Source: Aporhodopirellula rubra (GTDB taxonomy: Bacteria; Planctomycetota; Planctomycetia; Pirellulales; Pirellulaceae). From it: a stretch of DNA of 64,000 bases. The position numbers and the translations under genes are program-made. The notes under the pieces were generated by a model. That model was not told the DNA's origin, did no database searches, and saw only the letters and a program-made list of their open reading frames with translations. Location of the stretch: NCBI RefSeq assembly GCF_014192335.1, contig NZ_JACHXU010000001.1:624127-688126 (forward strand), written 5' to 3'. Shown here in pieces: positions 49,072 through 60,500 of the stretch (position 1 is its first letter; every line of letters begins with the position of its first letter).

Positions 49072-49554
49072 CTACTGGGTCGCCTCCGCCTCTTTTGCGG
49101 CTTCCTCTTCGGCTTCCAATTCGGCGAGACCGAGCATCGGGTCGATCATCCATCGTGTGAGTGAATAACTCGCTACCGGTGGCCCGCCGCTTTCATCGAG
49201 TGCTTGGACCGTGACCCGAATCGCGAGCATGCCGTCAAAGGGGGCTGGTGCGACGTCGACTTGGTATTCGAAGGGCGTCGTCGATTGCGAGTCCATCGGT
49301 TCGGTAGGCGTGGGCGGGATCGCCGCGGGACTCTGCACTTGGCTGTTCGCCAAAATCTCCGCCAAACGGCTCTGTGCGATCAGTCTCGCCTGAGCCAAGT
49401 GTTCGGCTTCACGGGCCGCGTCGGTGCCTGTCATGGCGACTTGCGACAGAATGCCCAACGCACCGCCTAGCAGTGCCAGCGCGAGCAGCATTTCGAGAAG
49501 CGAAAAACCCGAGCGTGCAGGGCGACTCCGGATCGACATGGGAATTCGAATCAT
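49072..49554 (-). CDS. gspI: Type II secretion minor pseudopilin, GspI-like
   Basis: 160 aa. Leader MIRIPMSIRSRPARSG then FSLLEMLLALALLGGALGILSQVAMTG, a type IV prepilin N-terminus cleaved before Phe. Small body with LAQARLIAQSRLAEILA, typical of GspI/PulI, and a Glu/Ala-rich C-terminus. The ATG at 49554 overlaps the stop of gspH (ATGA). The long frame upstream of this ATG is a shadow of gspH. Assignment to I rather than another minor pseudopilin rests on gene order, size and the AEILA helix. Confidence 0.8.
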   Translation of the reverse strand: MIRIPMSIRSRPARSGFSLLEMLLALALLGGALGILSQVAMTGTDAAREAEHLAQARLIAQSRLAEILANSQVQSPAAIPPTPTEPMDSQSTTPFEYQVDVAPAPFDGMLAIRVTVQALDESGGPPVASYSLTRWMIDPMLGLAELEAEEEAAKEAEATQ

Positions 49555-50240
49555 GGGTTCGGCCTCAGCGTCACGTCGCCGGTCAAACCGCGGACTTGCA
49601 CGCGAACAGCGATGGCGGTCATGTCGACACCTTCGGGCGCTTCGTCGCCCGCGTTGCCGAGCGTGATGATTGCGTTGCTGGTTTGCCCCGTCGGGTAAAA
49701 ATAGACCGTGGGGAGGCTGCCTAAGGTGGTGTTGCCACCGGATGCGGTGACTGCGGTGGCGTTCAAATCGGCCGCTTCGATCGAGGATGTTCCGCCGAGT
49801 GGGGAGGTCACGACACTGCGAACGACGATGCCCTCGGGCAACTCGATTGTCCATCCTTCCGCGGTCGGATCACCCGTTGGTGTCGCGGTTCCCATCACCT
49901 GATCGGCACCCGTGAGAAGCGACGACATCGTTCCGGTGGAATCGGTGCTCTCGGTCGAGTCACCGGCGGTGAACATCGGTACGACGTGCAGTTCGCCCGA
50001 TTCGGGATTGGATTGCAGCATCATCACGCGCCCTTCGCGAATCGCGTGAACCCGCAATCGGGTCAACTCACCTCGAAGTTGGTCGCCCGAGCGAACCAGT
50101 TCTCGGTCGCCCAACATTCCCGCCGCGATCGGAATCACCAACGCCGCGGCCGCCGCAAAGATGGACATCGCCAGGAGCAATTCGAGCAGCGTGAACCCAG
50201 GAGTTGGTCGCCGTCGACCTCGCGGATGTCCTAACGTCAT
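49551..50240 (-). CDS. gspH: Type II secretion minor pseudopilin, GspH-like
   Basis: 229 aa. Basic leader MTLGHPRGRRRPTPG, then FTLLELLLAMSIFAAAAALVIPIAAG. The following DQLRGELTRLRVHAIREGRVMMLQ is the usual GspH/FimT helix into the beta domain. The body is Thr/Ser-rich. The stop overlaps the gspI start, and the gene begins 24 bp after gspG ends, so the order fits the conserved G-H-I-J operon. Confidence 0.8.
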   Translation of the reverse strand: MTLGHPRGRRRPTPGFTLLELLLAMSIFAAAAALVIPIAAGMLGDRELVRSGDQLRGELTRLRVHAIREGRVMMLQSNPESGELHVVPMFTAGDSTESTDSTGTMSSLLTGADQVMGTATPTGDPTAEGWTIELPEGIVVRSVVTSPLGGTSSIEAADLNATAVTASGGNTTLGSLPTVYFYPTGQTSNAIITLGNAGDEAPEGVDMTAIAVRVQVRGLTGDVTLRPNP

Positions 50241-50264
50241 ATCGCAGTACTCGTCACGCGACGC

Positions 50265-50747
50265 CTATCGGCCTTCGACGACGATGTCGTCTTCGGTGTT
50301 CATCTGGCCGTCGAGTCCGGCGCTGCGGATTTCAAATTGGTTGCCCTTGGTGCTGAAATCGAATTCGTTGCCCCAGGCATCAACAGGCACGCTTTCGATG
50401 ATCGAATCAACCCATTGGGCTTTCTTAGCCGCGTCGCTCGGGCCGTCGCGTAGTTGCTCGAGGGCTTCGGGAAGCGAGTTCGTTTTCAGCTTGTAGTAAA
50501 CGATATTGCTCTTGAGCGAATTGAGCTGAGCCTGGGTCGCGTTGATATCCGCATCCGATTTGGCACCGAGGATGTTCGTTCCGACGATCCCGCCGATCAC
50601 GACGAGAATCGCGAGCACGAGCAAGAGCTCGAGCAGGGTGAAACCACTACGACGAACAGACCGGCGATCACGATTCGAGCGAGCGATGCTGGTCGGGCGT
50701 GCGATCCGGGAACGGGTGGAGACGCGATTGATTTGGCGGCAAGACAT
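50265..50747 (-). CDS. gspG: Type II secretion major pseudopilin GspG
   Basis: 160 aa from the ATG at 50747; the frame is open to 50876 but that part is Cys-rich and unlike a pilin leader. Leader of about 34 residues, longer than usual and basic, then SG-FTLLELLLVLAILVVIGGIVGTNI. The C-terminal half is diagnostic of GspG: LKSNIVYYKLKTNSLPEALEQL, PVDAWGNEFDFS, and the calcium-binding-type ending IRSAGLDGQMNTEDDIVVE. GspG polymerises into the pseudopilus that pushes substrates through the outer-membrane secretin. No gspC-F or secretin genes are in the window. Confidence 0.92.
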   Translation of the reverse strand: MSCRQINRVSTRSRIARPTSIARSNRDRRSVRRSGFTLLELLLVLAILVVIGGIVGTNILGAKSDADINATQAQLNSLKSNIVYYKLKTNSLPEALEQLRDGPSDAAKKAQWVDSIIESVPVDAWGNEFDFSTKGNQFEIRSAGLDGQMNTEDDIVVEGR

Positions 50748-51554
50748 GGTTCGTGAAGAATCTTGTGGGGGAGGGATGGGTCGGGAAGGGAGGAAACAGG
50801 AGGGGCGGCAGCAGACACAACAAAGGTCGTGTTTGCAAGACACTCCCCATTGTGCAATGGAACACCAGAACCGCAAGTAAGTTCCGTACTTATCGAGTTG
50901 GTGTGGCTTCCAATTGCGGGCGATTGCCCCTCCGATCCCGTTGTAGGCGGCATCGCCCAGGATTGGGGGCGCGGCGCGTTCGCGAACGGCCCGCGGCGAG
51001 GTTTCTGGCGGCTCGCTCGGATTTTTTTGCGGTGAGACTGCTTTTTGTGGCGAGACGCCGAGAATTTCCGCCCGCGACAGAAAGCGGCCCGCCGTTTCGA
51101 TGGGCTTCCCCCGGACTGAGTAGGGCTATCGGGCGTCCTGGGGGGAAGAGCAGGAGGTTTTTGAGGGTGCGATCGAGGGGGCTTTTGGGGGCATTCAGAT
51201 GGTTCGGAATACACAGACTTGCCGAGGCTCTCCTCGTTCGCAAGGAACCAATGTACCGTTAAGGTTGTCCAAAGCCCTCAGTTTCTCTGGTGTGAATTAA
51301 TGGCCCGCAAAATCAAGAGGTCGCTGAAGTTTTCAGTGGAATTTCTCAAGATGCCGGGCACGAAGAGTTTTGTCGCTAATTATTCTTATGAGGTCTGGAG
51401 GGTTTGTACGCTGTATAGGCATTTTTACGGCGACCTGCCCCCCCGAGTATCGCACCAGTCGCGTATCAATTGACCCGTTATTTCCGGATGTTTTTCAATA
51501 TTTTCGGGAATGGCGGTGACGTTGCGTTCACTTATCCCCAGTTTTGAGTTGATC
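50748..51554. other. Long divergent intergenic region before the giant gene
   Basis: 807 bp between gspG and the giant protein start. Small frames are present (for example 51219-51473) but none has a recognisable product. The half near the giant gene (from about 51300) is visibly AT-richer, as expected for a promoter and leader. No riboswitch or clear promoter motif was identified. Confidence 0.55.
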
Positions 51555-54500
51555 ATGTCACGTCGTTCAGGCACTCTTCGCCCAGATTTTTCCCGCACGG
51601 ACGCCCGTAAAACTAAGCGATCGGCCGCGAACCAGTCAAAATTCAAACGTCGACTCAATCACGAAACTCTAGAAAAGCGGGAATTGCTCGCCGCCGACCT
51701 CCTCGCGATCCGTCCCGACGCGGGAGCCCTGCTCGCCGAAGACACTGTCCTGAACTCGCCCCCACGAGAATTCAGCCTACTGTTCAATGGTGATGCGAGC
51801 ATCGACGAGAGCACGATCTCGTCAGACACCGTTCGATTGGTGCGGGCCGGTGGCGACGGGACATTTGGTGACATCAATGACGTCCAGGTATCGATCGGGT
51901 ACGTCGGATTTGTCGAACCTGGGGGAACTGACGCAGAAAATTTGAACCGGATCATGCTCCGTCCGGCGAGCACCGCGGCGCACAACGCGACGGATCCGTC
52001 GGTTGCATTTCCGGATGACCTGTATCGAATTGAGATCATCGGCAGTGGTGCCGATCCGCTCATGGATTCCGACGGGACCGCGTTCAACGGGGGACAGGAT
52101 TCGCTATCCACCTTTCGTCTCGACCGTGGATTGCAGGTCATCGCAGTCATCCCACAACCGATCCAACGGGTGGGTGGGAATCTAGAAGTTCAAGACAAGC
52201 GAATCGATGTCTACTTCGACGATCAAGACATTCTCGAGTCGGTCGCTGAGACCAGAGAGTTTTATCGCTTGGTCGATACTGCCGGAGCGCCGACCGCGGC
52301 GGTGAACCCAGACACGGTGGAATACTTTCCCGATGAGAACCGTGTGCAGCTTAACTTTGCCGCCGCTTTTTCGACGGCGACCTATCGACTCGACATCGGG
52401 TTGCAGTCGGCGCTTCCAGGCTCAGCGGTACCAACAGAGCAGACGTTCGGGGCGGAAATCGGAACTTGGTTTGGTGATCTTGCAAACGTTGGTGACTCCG
52501 GAAACCTAGGGAGCATCGGTTCCGGAACGGCGGTAAAGGTCAGCTCGGAAATCTCTCCAGCAGGTGCGGTGGCGTTGCCCGCGAGTCCCGGCGGTACCGA
52601 CGAGCCTGGGCACCGTGAAATCCAGCTCGAGAATCACTACACCTTGCCAAATGCAGGTGTTGGTCCCGTTACGCCGGCTGATGTCAAAGTGGTTCGCTAT
52701 GCGTTCCCGGTAAACTTCCGTCCGAACGATGCCGGGATCGTTTACCAGAACTTTATCTCGCCTTCGGAAAAGGAAATCGTCCGCGGCATCTTAGAGATCT
52801 ATGCCGCGGAAGTCGGAGTCGAGTTCATCGAGACTGATACTGTTGACGGCTCGACGTTGGTGATCGGGAAAGGTGACTTGCAGGCATCGACCACCTCTGA
52901 CACCTCGGCGCCGGGTGGAGTTGCGGGACGTGGTGGACCGACGTTGGTGGTTCTGGATAAAGAGGACTACACCAGTAGTGACCGTACGTTTGGAGATGGT
53001 TTTACTGGTGTCATGTTCCATGAGATCGGACATGCTCTCGGCCTAGGGCACTCGTATGAACTGCATTCGGTTCAGGGGCAAGGGGTTCAGGGTGATTCGG
53101 GAGGATCGGTCACCAGCCCTGGCGATGCTGACCTGTTCCATCTCCAGCGAATTTCTCCAGCAAATGCCAATGACATCGATTTGTATCGTTTCAATCTCAC
53201 GAGCCCGGGAACGGTGCAGATTGAAACAATCGCCGAACGGCTGACACAGGCGGAGCACGGGAAAGATCCGAGCCTGCTCAACACGGTGCTCCGGTTGTTC
53301 CGCAAGAACGCAGACGGCACCTCTGAGGCAATTGCGCAGAACGATCGTTATTACGGAAGCGACTCGTTCATTGAAATTGAGCTTGAAGCCGGCGAGTACT
53401 TCTTCGGTGTTAGCAGTACCGGCAACGACCAGTACGATCCGGCGATTGCGGATTCCGGGTTCGGCGGCACGACGGATGGGGAATATGAGGTTCATTTATC
53501 GTTCAACGCGACTCCTGTCGCTGGTGAGCAACTCACCGACGTAGACGGAACTGCGATCGATGGTGACGGCGATGGTACTCCCGGTGGTGTGCATTCTTTC
53601 TGGTTCGACAACGCGGATGCCGCGAACACTTTCTACGTCGACAAACTCGGTGCCAACGTGGACGTCGGCGGTGCAACGGTCGCTTCGCATGCGACGATCG
53701 CGTCGGCACTCTTGGCGGCGCAGGCTGCGGTAGGCCGGTCGGTGGTTCGTGTTGTCGGCAGCCTCGATGACAGCATGCCCGCTTCGCTGTCCGCGACGAC
53801 ACCATACTTGATCGGTTTCAGACCCGATGGAACTCCGCTCGCTGACGGCACGTCCCTGAATGTTCCCCAAGATACGACGGTGAGAATCGAGGCCGGTGCA
53901 CTCTTGAAGATGCGTGCAGCGAACATTGATGTCGGTACCTCGTCGATTGGAGCCGACCGCAGTGGTGGAGCGATTCAGGTGCTCGGGACTCCTGAGTTAC
54001 CCGTGTATCTGCGTTCGTTCCACGATGACACCGTCGGCGGAAACTCCGACGGTATTGGACCAGGTGCCAGAGCCGGTGATTACGGCGGAATCGTCATGCG
54101 AGACGATTCGGACCTGGAAGACTCTGGCGTTTTTCTTAATACCGTCAATCATCTCGACATTCGGCATGGTGGTGGCAAGGGGAATCCGTCTGACACGCAG
54201 GTTTACTCGCCTATCGATATCGTTGATGCTCGACCGACCGTGAGTTTCAACACCATCACCGATGCGGCAAGAGCGGCAGTGGCGGCGACGCCGGACAGTT
54301 TTGATGACGCCGGCGGACGGATCGGTCCGGACATCGTCGGCAACTATCTCCGAGGAAATACCAATAACGGTTTGTTTGTCGGGATTCCTACCGCGCTGGG
54401 CGGATCGGTACAGACGATGACCGTGTCGGGACGCTTTGACGATACCGACATTGCGCACATTCTTACCGAGTCGTTGATCATCGAGGGCAACCCAGGCGGC

Positions 54501-57500
54501 CCAACGCTCGTCGGCGGTACGCTTGAAGCACGACCCTCGGGACGGTTGGTGATCGATCCTGGTACCGTGATCAAACTCAGTGAAGCACGTATCGAAGCCG
54601 CACGAGGCGCGGCGACTTTGATCGCCGAAGGTACTCAGAACAGTCCAATTATTTTCACTTCCTTAGATGATTCTCGCTATGGCGGCAGCGGCGTATTCGA
54701 TACGAACACCGGTGTTGGTGTTGCGACTGCCGGTGACTGGGGCGGTCTCTTCTTCAGTGAAGCCTCCACGGGCAGTATCGATCATGCGGTGATCGCGTAC
54801 GGAGGCGGTGTCGTCCCAACGAGTGCATCGTCCGGGGGTGGATCGGATTCGTTCAACGCCATCGAAATTCATCAAGCTGACGTTCGTGTCGCCAATAGTT
54901 TGATAACAGACAACGCGAGCGGGAACGCAACAACCGACCGTTTCGGTCGTGGACGCAACGAAGCTGCTGCGATCTATGTGCGTGGCGCACAACCAATCTT
55001 GATTGGCAACGAAATCGTTAACAACGTCGGGCCAGCAATCAATATCAATGCCAACGCTCTGCAGTTTGAATCTCAAGTCGACCGGGGGCGGAGTATTGGT
55101 GCTGCCGATCGATACTCGCAATTTGATGACAACCGCGGGCCATTAGTACGGCTCAACGAGACCGACAACAATACCATCAACGGTATGAAGGTTCGTGGCC
55201 AAGAACTGACCACGGAGAGTATCTGGGATGATTCTGACATTGTTCACGTGCTCAGCGGTGAAGTGATTGTCGAGAATCACCACACCTATAGCGGTCTTCG
55301 GTTGCAGAGTAGTGTTTCCGAAAGCCTCGTTGTGAAGGTTGACGGAAGCGACTCGGGTTTCACCGCGACGGGAGCGCCGTTGGATATCGTCGATCGCATT
55401 GGTGGGACCGTTCAGGTCATTGGATTGCCTGGATATCCCGTGGTGATCACGCACCTTGCAGACGATACGGTTGGCGCCGGGTTCACACCCGAAGGACGTG
55501 TGAACCTAGATACCGACAACAACACCAGTGGTGTCAGCGGCGGCGATGAGTGGCGAGGATTCTTGTTTGATGAATGGAGCAATGACCGCAATGTTGCGAT
55601 CATCCTCGAAGCTGAGTCACCACTGAGCGGAACGGTGGAAACTAACTCAAATCCGATTACCAAGGCTCAGCCACTCGGCGTTCTTGCTCCTGACTTGAAG
55701 AGCGGTGATGAGAACCGGCGACTCGGATTTGAAGTTCACGGTTACATCAGTCCGAACAACGCGAAGGACGTGGACGCCTACAGTTTTCAGGCGACCGCTG
55801 GGACTCAGGTTTGGATTGACATCGATCGAACCGATCCGTCACTTGATCTAGTCATGGAGTTGGTTCTCGACAATGGGACGGCTGCCGGGCAGGTCGTCGC
55901 GACGCTTGATAATCCGATCGCAACCGGCGGTGCTGGATCGCTCACGCAAGAGCCGCTATTGGGAGGAGACTTCTATTCGCTGACGAACAACGATCCAGGG
56001 ATCGCTGCCATTTTAAATGCTTCGGGGCAATACTTTGTCCGTGTGAAATCGGCTGGCGCTCAGGTCACGAAGGGCGAGTATCAATTGCAGATTAGGCTGC
56101 AACAAGTCGATGAATTTCCCGGTTCAACGGTTCGTTACGCCGATATTCGGTATGCATCGACCGCATTCGACGTTCGCGGACTGCCACGCCGCAGCCCACT
56201 GATTGGCGAGGCTGCTGAGCAGGGCGATGCCGGGGGAAATGTCACCCCCGGTGGATCGCAAGAACTGGCAAACTTACTTGCAAGTGATACGGCGACATTA
56301 TCAATCGCGGGATCACTGAGTTCGGAAACGGACGTGGATGTCTATCGTTTTGAGGTCAGCCATCCGTCAACTCAAGTGATTCCAGGTGTCACCACAGCCG
56401 TGGGGACCGTCGGAGTCGTGTTTGATCTTGATTACGCCGACGAGAGGCGAGGGGATACCTCCATTGCTGTATTCAATGCGAACAATGAATTGATCTTCAT
56501 CGGTCGGGAATCGAATATTGAAGACGATCAACCCGAGGTCGGCGGCGACGGGCAAAGCTTGGACGATCTCAGTCGTGGATCACTCGGCACGGATGATCCA
56601 TCGATCGGTCCTGTGCATCTGACGCCCGGCGGCAGTTATTACGTCGCCGTGATGAGCAACCAATACACACCGTCAGTTGTCGCGTCGCAGTTCTCGATCG
56701 AAGGACAAGATGGAACGGGCGATGCAGGCATTCGAACTCGATTGGAACCCATCAACTCAGTCACACGAATCGTTGAAGACCACATCGGTTTCACCGGCTA
56801 CACCTCCGGAGCTGGTGACTTAACGAACAAGATCGATCCGTTGACTGGACCGCTACTGGATCTCAGCACCAAAGCGGCATTGGATGAACATATTACTGCA
56901 TTCCGCTTTCAAGACGTGCCATTATTTGTTGCAACCGATCAGGACGGGGAAAATGGGGACAATTTTTATATCGTCGACCCTTCAAACGGCGGCGATATTG
57001 TCACCGATCTCACTCCAGACAATGCAAACTTGACCAGTGGAGGTGACGATGTTCAAGACATCGTTATTCGTGGTGACGGGAAACTCTATGGCTACCACGA
57101 GATTGCAGATGGTGCTGACACTGTCGGTAGACTCTCTGAATTGAACCCCGCCACTGGTGCAGTTGTTCTAGGTACTAGCCAAGACGACAATATTCCAGGG
57201 GTCGAGGGATTCAGCAATGTTGCTGTGATTCCGGATCCGGTAGACCGCAACGTTGGCACTCAGAATCGACTTCAACGAGCCCGTCAAGTCACCAATTCGG
57301 ATGATGCGAATGCCGTTACCTTCCGGCGTCGTGCTGTAACGGGCGATAACACCGTTCCGGTGCCAATCTACGAAACATACTATGTCGTTAGCGAAGGCAT
57401 TGGCAGCGGTGGTTTGTCCGGTTCGCGACTTTATCGAGGCGACGCAAACGGCAACGCGCTGCCGGCGCCTGCGCAGGCCGACGGGACCCCGCAATATGGT

Positions 57501-60500
57501 CTCGTGGGCAACATTCAAACTGCTAGCGTTACCAACGCAGAAGCATTCTTTGAGGTTGCTAGTGGAGGTGACAACTCCGTCACGACGAGGATTTATCTTC
57601 GTTCGACTATTCCTGGTGAGGCGGGCAACTTTGATGTGACCTTCACTAATGGCGGCGACGGTCAGCCTATCCAGGCTACATTCAACAACGGAACGAACAC
57701 ACTCAATATCCGCTTGGCACGTGCAGGCGATCCGCTAGCAGTGACCTCAACGGCACAGCAAATTGTCAACGCGATCAATAGTTCTGGCTCAGCAAGTCCA
57801 CGAATGGTTGCGATGATCTATGACGACGGAAATGATAACAATGGATCTGGCGCGACGGTTGCAATTGAAGGTACCGATAATTTTTCGGTCGGCGGAGGCG
57901 TTGGAAATGCAGATGAAGTTCTGCAGGGTGTGGTCACCGGTCTCTCTATGGCGCAGTTCAATGGCAATGGTCAACTTTACGGCGTAACCAGCGCGGGAGA
58001 ATTTTTGGAGATTAATCGCAACAGTGGTGTTGCCACCGTTTTGTCGATAACTGAAGGAGCGAGTTTCTCTGGTTTGGCACTCGGTCCGCAAAACGTTGAC
58101 GGGGGGAACTACCGAAACGTGTTGTTTGCGACCACCACCAATGGCGAACTGTACGCTTTTGATACCGATGGTAATGCGGTGAGAGCGTTCAATTCGGGCG
58201 ATGCCTCTCAAACGATCACGGTGACCCCCGGGACTCCTGCCGCCAATGGTACGTTCACACTCACGTTCGACAATGGTGTGACAGCGGAGACCACTGCTCC
58301 CATTTCGGCGAATGCACCTGCTGTTGAAAGTGTCAACGAAAAACAGACAGTCGTTTCCAACGCAACGAGCGGAACTTTTACCCTGACTTATGACGACGGG
58401 GCCACTCTCGAGACCACTGGGCCGATCGATTTTGATGCAGACGATAATGAAATCTTCGCCGCCTTGGCGGCGTTGCCGAACCTCAGCGGAGGCGATGTCC
58501 AGGTCACGTTCACCGATCCCAGCAATCTAACTCTGGCCGGTGGTGTCACGATCGAGTTCGCCGGATCACTTGCCGAAACCGATGTCGCAGAACTTGTGCT
58601 CGATGATAGCGGTTTGACTCCCGTCGGAACTGCGTCCGTGACCACCGATGTAACCGGCGCCCAGAGTGTGCAGGATGCTTTGCTGGCTTTGGCCAATATC
58701 CAAACGGGAGATATTCGTGTCAGCGGCGATTTGCAGAATGGCGGAGTTGTGGTTCATTTTGCGGGCAGCTTTGCCGGTCTCGATGTGACGCCGCTCGTTG
58801 TGGACAACGCTGGAATGCTAGATGGTACAGTTGCCGATGCGGTTGTTTCGGGGACCGTCGCCGATGGTTTAGCAGATGATGTCATGACAAGTGTCACCGG
58901 CATGGATGGGGCGCCGATAGGATTGGCGTTCTCGCCTTTGGATTTCAACCTTTGGCACCCTACGATGCAGCGTGGCAATGATTTGGGGCACGGGATCAAT
59001 GAAGCCTCCGATGGCAGTCGCGATTCGGGCAACTTTGCAGTCGAAATCCCGGATGGAACTTTACCACTGCTATTCGACGATCTTGGTGATCCAATTCCCA
59101 GAACCCGAGTTACAAACGAAGGAGCTGGCGGTGCCAGTTTCTACTTCGGCTTGGAACAATGGCAATTTAACCCGCAAAGTACGACGTTGAGTTACATCAG
59201 CCCGATTGATGTAAATGTAAACGCACAGTACGGATTGAGTGAGCTACAACACCAAGATCTCAGCAGTAATGCGAACTTGCGAGATACGTATGACTTTGCC
59301 GGTGGTGCGAAGGGCGGGCTGACGACGAACGCTTTTTCGCTCGATGGGGCCGTTGCTGATGATCGGCCAACGCTCTATTTCAACTATTTGCTTGAAACCG
59401 AAGGCGATGATGGCAAGCAGGTCAGTGACACCAATGCGGAACGCTACTTCCGCGATAGTGCACGCGTATATGCCTCTCGTGACGGAGGAGTGACCTGGGA
59501 ATTGCTGGCAACAAATAATTCTGCTCTTAGCGGTCCAGATGCTTCGGACGCGAACAGTCAAGCTGAGTTGCCAACCTTCCTGTCGCATCTATCGGACGCG
59601 GGGGTAAACAGTTCTGATCCCCAACCAGCTGAGAAACAAATACGGCAGGAATTGATCGATGACACCGATGGATCGCCACTATGGAGACAGGCCCGTGTTG
59701 ACTTGTCCACATTTGCCGGTGAGGCAGACGTGCAACTGCGGTTCGAATTCAGCACGAGCGGTTCGTCGATTCAAGGTAACTTGATTGGTGATGAATTCGG
59801 AGATATTAATGACGACGATAGTGAGAATTCCGTCGGTGTACTGAACAATAACTTCGAAGGTTTGTACCTAGACGACTTTGTTGTCGGATTTGCTGAGCGT
59901 GGCGAAATGGTGACCGGGGCACCCGCTACGGCCACCAACGCGTTCGTTGATCTATCAAACCTCTCAGATCAACTTCCAGGTGATCCCAGTGACAGCGATC
60001 GCGCTGACGTGAACCGGGATGATGATTCCCTAACGAATCAACTTTCCGGACGTTATCAACTCGAAATCCGGCGTGCTGGTGAATACGCATTGGCCTCGGA
60101 CGATTCGATCGTCATCTTCGCACACTACGAAACCAACTCACGGCATCTCCTCGATTCCCTCCTGGGAACCGGGCTCGACGCGGACCGAAACCGCGAGCGT
60201 GCTCAAGGGATTTTGATCCTCGAGAGCAACATCCTGTCCGACTCCCGTGTACTCGGAATCAACGTCGAACCAGGCGAGGTGGAAGGCGATGCCGATCCGG
60301 CAGACAACCCGGATGCCGCTGACGCTGGTGTGGGAGTTTCCTATCCAGGTTCAACGCAGAACTTTGCCGATATCGACAGTGCACAATTGGTGCCTGGTAT
60401 TGTGATTCAGAACAATATTATCGTCGGCAGCAGTGGGGTTAACTATTCCGGGGAAGCCAACACCGATCCGCAGCGACCGGTGCCGATCGGACGGATCATC

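Noticed and set aside
57716..57735. TGGCACG match as another sigma-54 promoter
   Set aside because: It lies within the giant coding sequence and lacks the TTGC element at the correct spacing. Similar TGGCACG matches at 5481 and 17164 also fail the -12 test.
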